Source: Bacteroidaceae bacterium (lineage in GTDB: Bacteria > Bacteroidota > Bacteroidia > Bacteroidales > Bacteroidaceae). Taken from it: a stretch of DNA of 64,000 nt. Below, piece after piece: positions 1-8,979 of this stretch. The DNA is taken from contig JAGAQH010000029.1 in assembly GCA_017622815.1 (NCBI GenBank), positions 62,001-126,000 on the forward strand, in the 5' to 3' direction. The notes under the pieces are model-generated. The model had not been told where the DNA came from. It did not search any database and saw only the letters and a program-made list of their open reading frames with translations. Position 1 is the stretch's first letter. Each line of letters starts with the position of its first letter. The position numbers and the translations under genes were made by a program.

Positions 1-317
1 AGAACTCCATTTTAGAAGATTTCATCGAGGAAGAAGGCCAGCACATGGCTTATATCTACGAAACAAGCGCCAGAAAGAAGTTCTTGATAGAATTAGTGGA
101 GAATATCTTCGGTGAAATGACAGAAAAAGCCTTCGTCCGCCGCCAAAAAGGCATTGCGCCGGCACAAATCGACGAAACCGACTTTTCACAGGCAGCAGCA
201 GCCACTGCCGTCACGCCTCCAAGCGCAGACGAGCAGTCAGAAGAGGACATAGACACTGACAACTCCTTCGCCGAGGACGAAATCGACATGGAGGGTTTTG
301 AAGTGACAGAGATGTAG
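1..317 (+). CDS. C-terminal end of an unidentified protein (5' truncated)
   Basis: An open frame enters from the left edge (codons start at base 3) and stops at 315-317. About 104 residues are visible. The first ~60 look folded, with a mixed charged/hydrophobic stretch around ARKKFLIELVENIFGEMTEK. The last ~45 are Ala/Thr-rich and then strongly acidic, like a disordered tail. An internal Met codon at 45 could be mistaken for a start, but the frame is open upstream of it and there is no promoter-like sequence in the 44 bases before it. The stop is 24 bases before miaA, so the two are probably cotranscribed. I do not recognise the family and assign no function. Confidence 0.6.
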   Translation, partial: NSILEDFIEEEGQHMAYIYETSARKKFLIELVENIFGEMTEKAFVRRQKGIAPAQIDETDFSQAAAATAVTPPSADEQSEEDIDTDNSFAEDEIDMEGFEVTEM

Positions 318-341
318 AGCATCACCGCACACACAAAAATA

Positions 342-1283
342 ATGACACCTCTTCTTATCGTCATATTGGGACCAACGGCAGTAGGAAAGACCGAACTTAC
401 CCTATCGTTGGCAGAACATTACGCTTGCCCTATCCTCAACTGCGACTCCAGACAAATCTACCGCGACATGAGGATAGGCACTGCTGCGCCCACACAGGAA
501 CAACTGGACAGAGTCAGGCATTATTTTGTCGGGCAACTGGCTCTGAACGACTACTACAGTGCGGCGAGATACGAGCAGGAGGTTTTGCAACTCACATCAC
601 AACTTTTCAAGACACACGACACCCTTATCCTGTCAGGGGGCAGCATGATGTACGTGGATGCCGTATGCAATGGCATTGACGACATCCCCACCGTAGACAA
701 GGAGGTAAGGGCAACGCTCGCCGAAAGACTGAAGAACGAGGGAGTGGACACACTCCTGGCCGAACTGAAACTGGTGGACCCGGAACATTACGACACGGTC
801 GACCGAAGGAACGCCAAGCGTGTTGTCCATGCTTTGGAAATATATTACACAACGGGCAAACCGTATTCCACATTCCTGACAAGAAAGACATTGCGATGCG
901 GCGACAACTCCGCACAAACGGCAGACAGACCGTTCAGGATCCTGAAGATAGGGCTTGAGCGTCCGCGCGAAGAGTTGTTTGCACGCATAAACGCCAGAGT
1001 GGACGAAATGGTCAACTCAGGCCTCTTGCACGAAGCCATGACCCTCCTGCCCCACCGGCAAGAAAACGCACTGAACACGGTAGGTTACAAGGAGATGTTC
1101 AACGTCCTCGACGGCACATGGGAACTCCCCATGGCAATAGAGCGCATAAAGAAAAACACACGCGTCTATGCCAAAAAGCAGATGACGTGGTTCAAGCACG
1201 ACACCGGCATCACATGGTTCCATCCGGACGACAGGGACAATATCATCAAACACATTAACAAAATCCTTACAACCGGGGAGTAG
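342..1283 (+). CDS. miaA: tRNA dimethylallyltransferase
   Basis: This enzyme transfers a dimethylallyl group to N6 of A37 in tRNAs that read UNN codons, making i6A37. The 313-residue length is normal for the family. A P-loop GPTAVGKT is seen at residues 10-17, the substrate motif DSRQIYRDM at 35-43 and GTAAP at 46-50. The segment GGSMMYVDAVCNGID matches the conserved GGTGLY-type region, with Ser and Met replacing the usual Thr and Gly-Leu. The C-terminal part ending in KKQMTWFKHD is typical of MiaA (the RQ.TWFR motif). The start is an ATG 24 bases after the preceding stop. A strong intrinsic terminator overlaps the end of the gene. Confidence 0.96.
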   Translation: MTPLLIVILGPTAVGKTELTLSLAEHYACPILNCDSRQIYRDMRIGTAAPTQEQLDRVRHYFVGQLALNDYYSAARYEQEVLQLTSQLFKTHDTLILSGGSMMYVDAVCNGIDDIPTVDKEVRATLAERLKNEGVDTLLAELKLVDPEHYDTVDRRNAKRVVHALEIYYTTGKPYSTFLTRKTLRCGDNSAQTADRPFRILKIGLERPREELFARINARVDEMVNSGLLHEAMTLLPHRQENALNTVGYKEMFNVLDGTWELPMAIERIKKNTRVYAKKQMTWFKHDTGITWFHPDDRDNIIKHINKILTTGE

Positions 1284-1311
1284 CAGAAAGACCTGCCTAC
1301 TCCCCTTTTTT
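1275..1311 (+). terminator. Intrinsic terminator of miaA
   Basis: GGGGAGTAG (1275-1283) pairs with CTACTCCCC (1297-1305), with an inner CAG/CTG extension, and a run of six T follows. The stem begins inside the last codons of miaA, and the stop codon lies in the left arm. Confidence 0.85.
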
Positions 1312-1320
1312 ATTCTCCCC

Positions 1321-1422
1321 GAGAACAAGGGCGAGTCACCGAGGGTGACAGGGGCGAGTCACCGAGGACAACAAGGGCGAGTCACCCGGGACAACAAGGG
1401 CGAATCACCCGGGAGGACAAGG
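1321..1422. repeat. 23-bp direct tandem repeat, about 4.5 units
   Basis: Units start at 1321 (20 bases), 1341, 1364, 1387 and 1410 (partial), with an exact 23-base period for the three full units. The conserved core is GGGCGAGTCACC, varying to GGGCGAATCACC in the fourth unit. It lies just downstream of the miaA terminator. There are no spacers of the CRISPR kind. Confidence 0.85.
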
Positions 1423-1783
1423 ATGCGTTGTCAAGAGAACAAGAAATCGACGTACTCACCACTCACTTTTTCACCCTGAGGCAGGTGGAGGGAGGGGCAT
1501 ATTAAGCACCTATGCACCAACGGTGCCACATCCTAAGCCTCACTATAACAGACAGTTCTGCCACACCCCTCCCCACCTTGTGGCACTCTCCCTTGGCTCA
1601 GGGGAAGGAAGCAGACGAATACACCACACGACACACGCCCGAACCAACGGGACAAGCACCAGGCCACACCTCCACTGAATGTTCTGCCTCACACCGAGCA
1701 CAAAGGATTCACGGAAAAATTTCTTGACAAACGAAAAGACAGGCAGTTACATGAGCAGAAGTGGGAATCTGCGAATTCCGTGA

Positions 1784-1833
1784 ATTCCTTTAGATTTGCG
1801 AAGTAAAAGAAAGGTAAGCAAATCTAAAGGAAT
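1784..1833. repeat. Perfect 16-bp inverted repeat
   Basis: ATTCCTTTAGATTTGC at 1784-1799 is exactly complementary to 1818-1833, with an 18-base purine-rich loop. Outside the stem, the flanks repeat similar words (GAATTCCGTGAATTC before, GCAGAATTCACGG after), so the dyad is longer but imperfect. No T-run follows, so it does not look like a simple terminator. Confidence 0.75.
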
Positions 1834-2090
1834 CCGCAGAATTCACGGAAAACATCCTTGAATAAAAAGTGAGAAGTCAAGCATTCACACGAACCGCAAT
1901 CCACAGAATCTGCCGCAGACTTCGTTATGACGTGCGTGCGCCGCCACGACCGAATGAGTGTAGATAAGACACATCCGTTTCCCGGCCTCTTTTTAACATT
2001 TCTATGAACTCTTTTGGGATTTTTGTGTTAAAAACTACTATTTGCGCTCATTCATCCGAGCACAAAGGCCCGTATTCGCAAAAAAAATCT

Positions 2091-2098
2091 TAATTTTG
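2091..2098 (+). promoter_or_regulatory. Probable promoter (-7 box) of the FAS1/SusCD block
   Basis: TAATTTTG fits the Bacteroidetes -7 consensus TAnnTTTG. No clear -33 box is seen. The inferred leader of about 140 bases is A-rich up to the start codon at 2249. Confidence 0.45.
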
Positions 2099-2248
2099 CT
2101 TTCACACAGCATATAATATGCGCAAACAAAAGGGGCAAATTGTGCACAAAAGCCAACGACACCTCAATAAAGACAAAGAGAACAGACAGCGAAAACCTAA
2201 AAAAAGCAAAATATTTTTTTAACTAAACAATCTATAAAACCAAAAATT

Positions 2249-5200
2249 ATGCGTATGAGAAACCGTTTAAGCAAATGTAGCAAGCATGTGGCCTTCGCCG
2301 CATGTATGCTGGCTCTCGGCGGAAGCTTCTCGGCATGTCAGGACGAGTACACACTGGACGATGCAAAACCCGTGTGGCTCAACTCCAGCATCTACGAGAC
2401 TCTTGAGAGCGACGGAAGTTACACGAACTACCTGCGCCTGATTGGTGACCCCGATGTCAACACGGGAGAGAACAACGACGAAAGTTCTCTGGTGCAGATT
2501 CTGTCAAAGACCGGTTCTAAGACAGTGTTTGCCGCCAACGACCAGGCATGGCAGAACTTCTTCGAGGCAAACAAGAAGTTGCCCAAGGCCAACCCTTGGC
2601 ACTATGCCCAAAGTTACGAGCAGCTGTCCAAGAACCAGAAGAAACTTCTGCTTCACACCAGCATGCTGAACAATGCCATCACCATGGAGAGCCTGTCCAG
2701 CAACTCTGGCGAGACACCCACTCCTGGTATGTATCTGCGTCGCTACACTGATGTCGAGGTTGTGGACACAATCACAAAGATTGCTGTTACAGACCTGCCC
2801 AAGAGCTACTGGACTGCAGACAAGCAGGCCACAGAAGACGGTCTTGCACAACCCGAGGTAGACCAGTGGAGCCGTATCCGCAACGGCGGTCTGCTCGGTT
2901 ATGACTCAATCTACATGGTTATGGACAGCTCCCTGACCATGATGATCCACTTCACCAACGAGTACATGGCCAAGAAGCAGATTACCGACGAGGACTTCCG
3001 CATCATCATGGGTCGCGAGCGTGTCACAAGCGACGTACATATCTATGACGCCCTTCTGGACAGCGCCGACATCGTTTGCGAAAACGGTTATATCAACATG
3101 ACAGAAAAGCCCCTCGTGCCACTGGCCAACATGGCAGAGGCTATCCGTACAAACGGCAAGACCTACATCTACAGCCACATACTGGACCGCTTCTCTGTTC
3201 CTTTCCAGAACAAGACCGTAGCACGTCTGTATTCCAAGTTGGACCCCAACTTCCTGGAAACCGACACCCTCTACTCAAAGCGTTATTACTCTAAGCGCTC
3301 CTACGGCTCAACAGGTACCATTGACGTGGCTTTGACCAACGACGAACGTGGCAACCTGTTTGCCAACGGTGAGGCTATCCTCAAATTCGACCCGGGATGG
3401 AACGAGTACTACCCCTCTGGTGAATCTCCTGAAACCGACATGGGCGCAATGTTCGTTCCCAACGATGCACAGATGGTTGAGTATTTCAACACCGGTGGTG
3501 GTAAGACACTGCTCGAGGAGTATTGTAAAGACCATCACATCGGACAATACAGCGCTAATACCGAACAGGATCTGGAACTTCTCTACAATGACATTGACCA
3601 GATTCCCTTGAGCATATTCTACAGTATCCTCAACCATGGTATGTTCGACAGCTTCGTGGCCACCGTGCCCAGCAAGATGCTGAAGCAGCGCGAAACCACC
3701 ACTCAGGAGCAGATCTTCACCGAGCCTGACACAAAGCTTGCAAAGGAAGGCGGTAACATCGACACAGTCCTCGTGACATGTAACGGTGCCCTATATATTA
3801 TGAATAATGTATTCACACCCTCCGACTTCAACTGTGTTGCCACTCCTGCGTTCATCCGTTCTACCAACAAGATCTTGCGCTGGGCCATCTACAGCGATGC
3901 TACACTGACCAGCCCCATCATGAACGTAAACTACTATGCATACCTCAAGGCCATGCAGAGCCGCTTCAGCTTCTTCCTGCCCAACGACGAAGCTATGCAG
4001 TACTACTATGACCCCATGAGTTTCACCAGCCGTTACCCCCGCGTAATGCGCTTCCTCTACACCTCCGGCAACTTCCCCATTGCCACCAAGAGTTCAAAGG
4101 GCATCTCAGTTCTGGCCAACTTTGACGTTAACACAGGTACCATCGGCCGTGACCTGTCTACACAGACTACCAACCAGCAGGAGGTTGTCAACCGTCTGCG
4201 CCAGTTGCTCGAGCACAACACCATTGTACACGAGGATGGTGTGAACGCCATCAATACCGAAGAGGACGAGTACTACCTCTCAAAGAACGGTATGGGTATC
4301 AAGGTTATACGCGACGAGACCGGTGTTATCAAGGCTCAGGGCGGTTTCCAAATCGAGAACGAGCGCGAAGGTCTGGCACACAACCACCCCGGTATCCTCT
4401 ACTGTAACGTACTGGAGAAGGGTGACTACAAGAACGGTTGCACCTTCACTGTTGACGCTCCCCTGATTCCCGCTTCACGAAGCGTATTCAGCGTGATGTC
4501 AAACATCAAGCGCGGCCAGAAGGGCGAACCTCAGGACTACAACAGCCCCGAGACAATAGAGTCTAACCCCTACTATGAGTTCTTCAGACTCTGTAACGAG
4601 GCAAACGAGAACCTGATCGTCAAGTCTGGTGTTGTCGATGAGAACGACCCCAAGTATGACGTAAGCCCCTCACAGGGCGCTACTGCTCTGAACAAGGCTG
4701 TAAACAAGTACATGACCTTCGTGGACAACAATGCCGTAGACTATAACATTCAGTTCTGGGACAACTACAACTACACAGTATTTGCTCCCACCAACGAGGC
4801 TATCAGAGAGGCCATCGCAAACGGTCTGCCCACATGGGAAAGCATCGAGGCTGATTTTGAGGCATGCGCCAACGAAGAGGGAGAACTGACTAATGGCACA
4901 GACAGTCTGCGTATCCAAGAGAAGATTATATACCTCACCAACTTCATCCGCACTCACTTTGCCGACAATACCGTATTCGCCGACAAGTCTGACATGAATG
5001 CAGAGATGTTTACCAGCAGCTTCAACAACGAGACTGGTCTGTTCGTCAAGTCATTCGTTCAGAGAGAGGGCGGTATGCTCAAGGTTAAGGACAACACCAC
5101 AACCGGCCAGTGGATTACCACTAAGTACACCACAGACGACGGCCGCGATGTGAAGAACATCATGACCTGCGACCGCGAGTGTAACTCAAAGGTAAAGGAC

Positions 5201-5377
5201 CAGAGCATGAACAACAAGACCACAGATGCCAGCAACTATGCTGTAATACATCTGATTAACGGTGTTCTGAACCATGAGGACCTTGTTAACGGTCAATACC
5301 CCGACTTCCAGAAAGATGCAGAAGAAAATGGTGGTAAGGCCGCACGCGCATACATTCAGAAATTCGCAATCCGATAA
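2249..5377 (+). CDS. Multi-FAS1 (fasciclin) domain surface lipoprotein
   Basis: A 1042-residue lipoprotein: the signal peptide ends in SFSAC with the acylated Cys at residue 30. Several FAS1-like segments can be read from the typical 'vFaPtNdA' box: TVFAANDQAWQNF near residue 92, AMFVPNDAQMVEYF near 400, FFLPNDEAMQYYY near 575 and YTVFAPTNEAIREAI near 845. FAS1 domains mediate adhesion or ligand binding, so a cell-surface binding role is likely, but the ligand cannot be told. It is first in a co-directional block and ends 11 bases before the SusC gene. Codon choice (GGT, AAC, CGT) suggests strong expression. The gene begins with ATG after an A-rich leader. Confidence 0.85.
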   Translation: MRMRNRLSKCSKHVAFAACMLALGGSFSACQDEYTLDDAKPVWLNSSIYETLESDGSYTNYLRLIGDPDVNTGENNDESSLVQILSKTGSKTVFAANDQAWQNFFEANKKLPKANPWHYAQSYEQLSKNQKKLLLHTSMLNNAITMESLSSNSGETPTPGMYLRRYTDVEVVDTITKIAVTDLPKSYWTADKQATEDGLAQPEVDQWSRIRNGGLLGYDSIYMVMDSSLTMMIHFTNEYMAKKQITDEDFRIIMGRERVTSDVHIYDALLDSADIVCENGYINMTEKPLVPLANMAEAIRTNGKTYIYSHILDRFSVPFQNKTVARLYSKLDPNFLETDTLYSKRYYSKRSYGSTGTIDVALTNDERGNLFANGEAILKFDPGWNEYYPSGESPETDMGAMFVPNDAQMVEYFNTGGGKTLLEEYCKDHHIGQYSANTEQDLELLYNDIDQIPLSIFYSILNHGMFDSFVATVPSKMLKQRETTTQEQIFTEPDTKLAKEGGNIDTVLVTCNGALYIMNNVFTPSDFNCVATPAFIRSTNKILRWAIYSDATLTSPIMNVNYYAYLKAMQSRFSFFLPNDEAMQYYYDPMSFTSRYPRVMRFLYTSGNFPIATKSSKGISVLANFDVNTGTIGRDLSTQTTNQQEVVNRLRQLLEHNTIVHEDGVNAINTEEDEYYLSKNGMGIKVIRDETGVIKAQGGFQIENEREGLAHNHPGILYCNVLEKGDYKNGCTFTVDAPLIPASRSVFSVMSNIKRGQKGEPQDYNSPETIESNPYYEFFRLCNEANENLIVKSGVVDENDPKYDVSPSQGATALNKAVNKYMTFVDNNAVDYNIQFWDNYNYTVFAPTNEAIREAIANGLPTWESIEADFEACANEEGELTNGTDSLRIQEKIIYLTNFIRTHFADNTVFADKSDMNAEMFTSSFNNETGLFVKSFVQREGGMLKVKDNTTTGQWITTKYTTDDGRDVKNIMTCDRECNSKVKDQSMNNKTTDASNYAVIHLINGVLNHEDLVNGQYPDFQKDAEENGGKAARAYIQKFAIR

Positions 5378-5388
5378 AAACATAAACC

Positions 5389-8300
5389 ATGAATAATATC
5401 ATAAAGCTATTTTTGCTGTGGGCCGTGGTCACTATGGCTCTCCCAGCTAACGCACAACGCCGTATCTCCGGTACCGTATCGGACGATATCGATGTTATTA
5501 TCGGTGCCAATGTAAAGGAGGTTGACAAGAACAACCGTATCCTGAATGCTACGGTAACCGACTTCAACGGTAACTTCACCATGACCCTGAAGGACGACAA
5601 GAGCAACCTTGTCATCTCCTATATCGGTTATAAGACAGTTACCATCCCCACTGCCGGCAAGACAGTGTTCAAGATTCACATGGTGGACAATGCCAAGGTG
5701 ATGCAGACCGTAGAGATCACAGCCAAGAAGCTGGCCGCGACCACCGGTCTTGACATCCCTGAACGTGAGTTCTCCGGTGCAGTACAGAAATTCGATATGG
5801 CCGACCTCGACGGTCTGTCCTTCACCTCTGTCGACGAGGCTCTGCAAGGTCAGATTGCCGGTCTGGACGTTGTTGCCAACTCCGGTAACGCCGGTGCAGG
5901 TACAACAATGCGTCTGCGCGGTACCAGCACCTTGAACGGTAACGCACAGCCCCTTATCGTTGTTAACGACCACATCTTCGAACTTCCCGATGATGCCATG
6001 CAGGGAGTGGACTTCTCCAACATGGACAACGAGGAACAGTTCTCTACACTGCTGAACGTAAACACCGAGGACATAGAGAGCATTACCGTACTGAAGGACG
6101 GTGCCGCTGCAAAGTGGGGTTCTAAGGGTTCTAACGGTGTAATCGAAATCAAGCTGAAGCGCGGTAAGCGCGGTAAGACTGCCGTTACCTTCAACTACAA
6201 GTTCACCGGCACATGGCAGCCCGACGGCTACAAGATGCTGAACGGTGACGAGTACACCATGTACATGAAGGAATCATACTACAACCCCACAAACACTTCC
6301 AAGAGTCTTCTGGAGTTGGACTACAACAACACCTACGGCAGTATCTTCCACAACTACAACAAGAATACCGACTGGGTGGACGCTATCAGCCGTTTCGGTA
6401 AGGAGCACCACTACTACCTGACCCTCTCCGGTGGTGGTGAAAAGGCTACATTCCGTATCGGTGCAGGTTATGACATGAACGACGGTACTACCATCAACCA
6501 GGACTTCAACCGTTTCAGCACGATGACCGCTCTGGACTACTGGGTCAGCGACCGCATCAAGTTCAGTTCAAACATCAACATGACCTTCACCACACGTCAT
6601 AACAACAGTGTTGCCAACGCTGCCAACAGCAAGGCCTACAAGGCTATGCCCAACATGAGCATCTATGCATACGACATCAACGGCAACCCCGTTTATGACC
6701 AATATGGCAATCCCCAGTACTTCAACATGTTGCCCCTGGCTGCAAACGCCGGTTACACTAACGGTATAGAGAACGACGGTTTCCACACCTCTTGGGAACT
6801 CCGTGATATGTTCCAGAACGGCAACCCCGTGGCTTATGCCAACCTGAGCGACAACAAGCAGAAGCAGTACAACCTGACTCCCCAGTTCAGCGTTGAGTAC
6901 AAGCTCCTGGGCAAGGAAAGCGACCAGTGGCGTCTGAACTACGTGGGCGACGTTCAGCTGAACATCTACAACACCAGCGAGGATGCATACAACCCCGCAG
7001 AACTCATCAACATGCCTTGGATCAATGGTGGTGATAACGGCGCTGACAACGGAAAATACAACAACAACCGTAACACCGTGTACAACAGTGAGTACAAGTC
7101 ACTGGAATTCACTACCCGTCACGACCTGCGTTTCTACAGCGCATTCAAGAACACCAAGCACAGTCTGAGCGGTCTTGCCCGTTTCGAGATGCACTCAGGT
7201 AACTCTACCAGCCAGAGCAAGAGCATCTGGAACGTACCCGACGGCGTTCAGGATCCCACTTCTCCCGGTATGCTGTACCAGGCCAATGCCAGCAATGGTT
7301 CATGGCGCGGCCAGAGCTTCTTCTTCCAGGCACACTATTCTTACGACGGTAAGTACAACCTCGATGCCAGCGTACGTGTAGACGGTAGCACCAACTTCGG
7401 TGCCGGCAACAAGTACGGTACATTCCCCTACTTCGCCGCACGTTGGAACATCTCTGACGAAAAGTGGATGGACTGGTCAGATAGCTGGCTGTCAATGCTG
7501 GCTTTCCGTCCCTCATACGGTATCTATGGTAACAGTTCTATCGGTGCCAACAACCAGTACAACCGTTACGGCAACGGTGGCATGTACAACGGCCACACCG
7601 TAATTATCCCCGAGAACCTCTCTCTGCAGAGCATCCGTTGGGAGAAGAGTTCTATCTGGAACATGGGCTTCAACCTGGGTCTGTTTAAGGACTTGATTAC
7701 CGTTGACGCAGAAATCTATGGTAAGAGAACCAAGGACCTTCTCATCAGCGACATCCGCATCCCCTCAGCAAACGGTTTTGCTTCACTGTCCAAGATGAAC
7801 GGTGGTGTAATGTACAACAAGGGTTGGGAAGTCTACATTTCTACAGGCAAGTTCGCCCAGGTTGGCAAGTTCAGCATGAAGGCACGTTTCAACATGTCTC
7901 AGAACTTCAACAACGTGGAAGAACTGAACAGCCTCTATCTTGAGTCTGTAAACGGTGCCGAGAACTATCAGCCCGGCAACCTCGACTACAACCGCCGCGT
8001 ACAGATTGGCAATGCTCTCGGTTCCATCTATGGTCTGAAGTACAAGGGCGTTTACCGCTACGACTACGAGCACAACGGTTACACTCTGAACACCTGGAGC
8101 AAGTACGGTTACAACGAGACCATCATCGTTGACGGTCAGGAGCGCCGCGCCAAGGACTATGCCGAGTTCATGCAGTACAAGCACACTGCTACCGGTAGAG
8201 ACATCAAGGGCAACCCCATCAACACAGCAGCCGCAGCCGAGCGTCGCGGTGAGAACTTCACCTGCCCCGTGGCATACGACAAGAACGGCAACATGCTGAC

Positions 8301-8967
8301 AGACGCAAAGGGCGAACCCCTGAAGATGTACTACGTTTACAACAACGACGGCGGCACACGCTACCAGTTCAACGGTGGTGACGCTATCTACGAGGACGTG
8401 AACAGCGACGGTCAGATCGACCGCTATGATATGGTCTACCTGGGCAACTCCAACCCCAAGTTCTACGGTGGTGGCGGTCTCACCTTCTTCTATGACAAGA
8501 TGAGCCTGAACATCGGTCTGAACTTCCGTGTAGGCAGCCAGGTTGTCAACCTCGCCCGTATGACCTACGAGAGCATGCGCGACAACAACAACCAGTCATA
8601 CGCTACTACATGGCGCTGGAGAAAGAATGGTGATATCACCGAGATTCCCCGTGCCATCAACACATTCGGTACCGGTGCGTACAGTTACAACTCCCTGCCC
8701 AGCGACCGCTATGTTGAGGACGGCGACTACCTGCGCGTACAGTACATCCAGTTCCGCTACGACATGGATCCCAAGAAGTTCGATTGGCTGAAGAAGTGCG
8801 GCGTACGCACCCTCAACCTCTCTGCTTCTATCAACAACCTGTTCTGCTGGAGCAAGTACACCGGTGTTGACCCCGAAGTTAGCCCCAACGGTTTCAACCC
8901 CGCTATCGACTACGCTAAGGTTCCCCGCTCTAAGTCATTCACTTGCAGTATAAATCTCGGATTCTAA
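5389..8967 (+). CDS. SusC/RagA-family TonB-dependent outer-membrane transporter
   Basis: An 1192-residue transporter importing a nutrient across the outer membrane with its SusD partner. Residues 1-23 form a signal peptide ending in ANAQ. A carboxypeptidase-regulatory-like domain (GTVSDD...GYKTV) spans about 27-105. The plug follows with LRGTSTLNG and the SusC signature around IESITVLKDGAAAKWGSKG near 230-250. The rest is a long beta-barrel ending in SCSINLGF, with the terminal aromatic residue expected of barrel proteins. It lies 12 bases before susD. The N-terminal domain is short and there is no extra signalling (STN) domain, so anti-sigma control is not indicated. The substrate is unknown. 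Confidence 0.93.
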   Translation: MNNIIKLFLLWAVVTMALPANAQRRISGTVSDDIDVIIGANVKEVDKNNRILNATVTDFNGNFTMTLKDDKSNLVISYIGYKTVTIPTAGKTVFKIHMVDNAKVMQTVEITAKKLAATTGLDIPEREFSGAVQKFDMADLDGLSFTSVDEALQGQIAGLDVVANSGNAGAGTTMRLRGTSTLNGNAQPLIVVNDHIFELPDDAMQGVDFSNMDNEEQFSTLLNVNTEDIESITVLKDGAAAKWGSKGSNGVIEIKLKRGKRGKTAVTFNYKFTGTWQPDGYKMLNGDEYTMYMKESYYNPTNTSKSLLELDYNNTYGSIFHNYNKNTDWVDAISRFGKEHHYYLTLSGGGEKATFRIGAGYDMNDGTTINQDFNRFSTMTALDYWVSDRIKFSSNINMTFTTRHNNSVANAANSKAYKAMPNMSIYAYDINGNPVYDQYGNPQYFNMLPLAANAGYTNGIENDGFHTSWELRDMFQNGNPVAYANLSDNKQKQYNLTPQFSVEYKLLGKESDQWRLNYVGDVQLNIYNTSEDAYNPAELINMPWINGGDNGADNGKYNNNRNTVYNSEYKSLEFTTRHDLRFYSAFKNTKHSLSGLARFEMHSGNSTSQSKSIWNVPDGVQDPTSPGMLYQANASNGSWRGQSFFFQAHYSYDGKYNLDASVRVDGSTNFGAGNKYGTFPYFAARWNISDEKWMDWSDSWLSMLAFRPSYGIYGNSSIGANNQYNRYGNGGMYNGHTVIIPENLSLQSIRWEKSSIWNMGFNLGLFKDLITVDAEIYGKRTKDLLISDIRIPSANGFASLSKMNGGVMYNKGWEVYISTGKFAQVGKFSMKARFNMSQNFNNVEELNSLYLESVNGAENYQPGNLDYNRRVQIGNALGSIYGLKYKGVYRYDYEHNGYTLNTWSKYGYNETIIVDGQERRAKDYAEFMQYKHTATGRDIKGNPINTAAAAERRGENFTCPVAYDKNGNMLTDAKGEPLKMYYVYNNDGGTRYQFNGGDAIYEDVNSDGQIDRYDMVYLGNSNPKFYGGGGLTFFYDKMSLNIGLNFRVGSQVVNLARMTYESMRDNNNQSYATTWRWRKNGDITEIPRAINTFGTGAYSYNSLPSDRYVEDGDYLRVQYIQFRYDMDPKKFDWLKKCGVRTLNLSASINNLFCWSKYTGVDPEVSPNGFNPAIDYAKVPRSKSFTCSINLGF

Positions 8968-8979
8968 TATCAACAGATA

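Larger units (their letters stand above)
1312..2248. other. Long non-coding gap between miaA and the FAS1/SusCD block
   Basis: About 940 bases without a convincing gene. It holds a 23-bp tandem repeat (1321-1422), a perfect 16-bp inverted repeat (1784-1799/1818-1833) and a promoter motif (2091-2098). The last 150 bases are A/T-rich, as is usual for Bacteroidetes leaders. A short 71-codon frame at 1512-1727 has no promoter, no ribosome site and low-complexity composition, so I do not call it. Confidence 0.7.

Noticed and set aside
1321..1422. Possible CRISPR array
   Set aside because: The repeats are contiguous and 23 bp long, with no unique spacers and no cas genes in the window.
1512..1727. 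Small gene in the gap after miaA
   Set aside because: No promoter, no ribosome site, low-complexity Thr/His/Pro-rich sequence, no homology I recognise.
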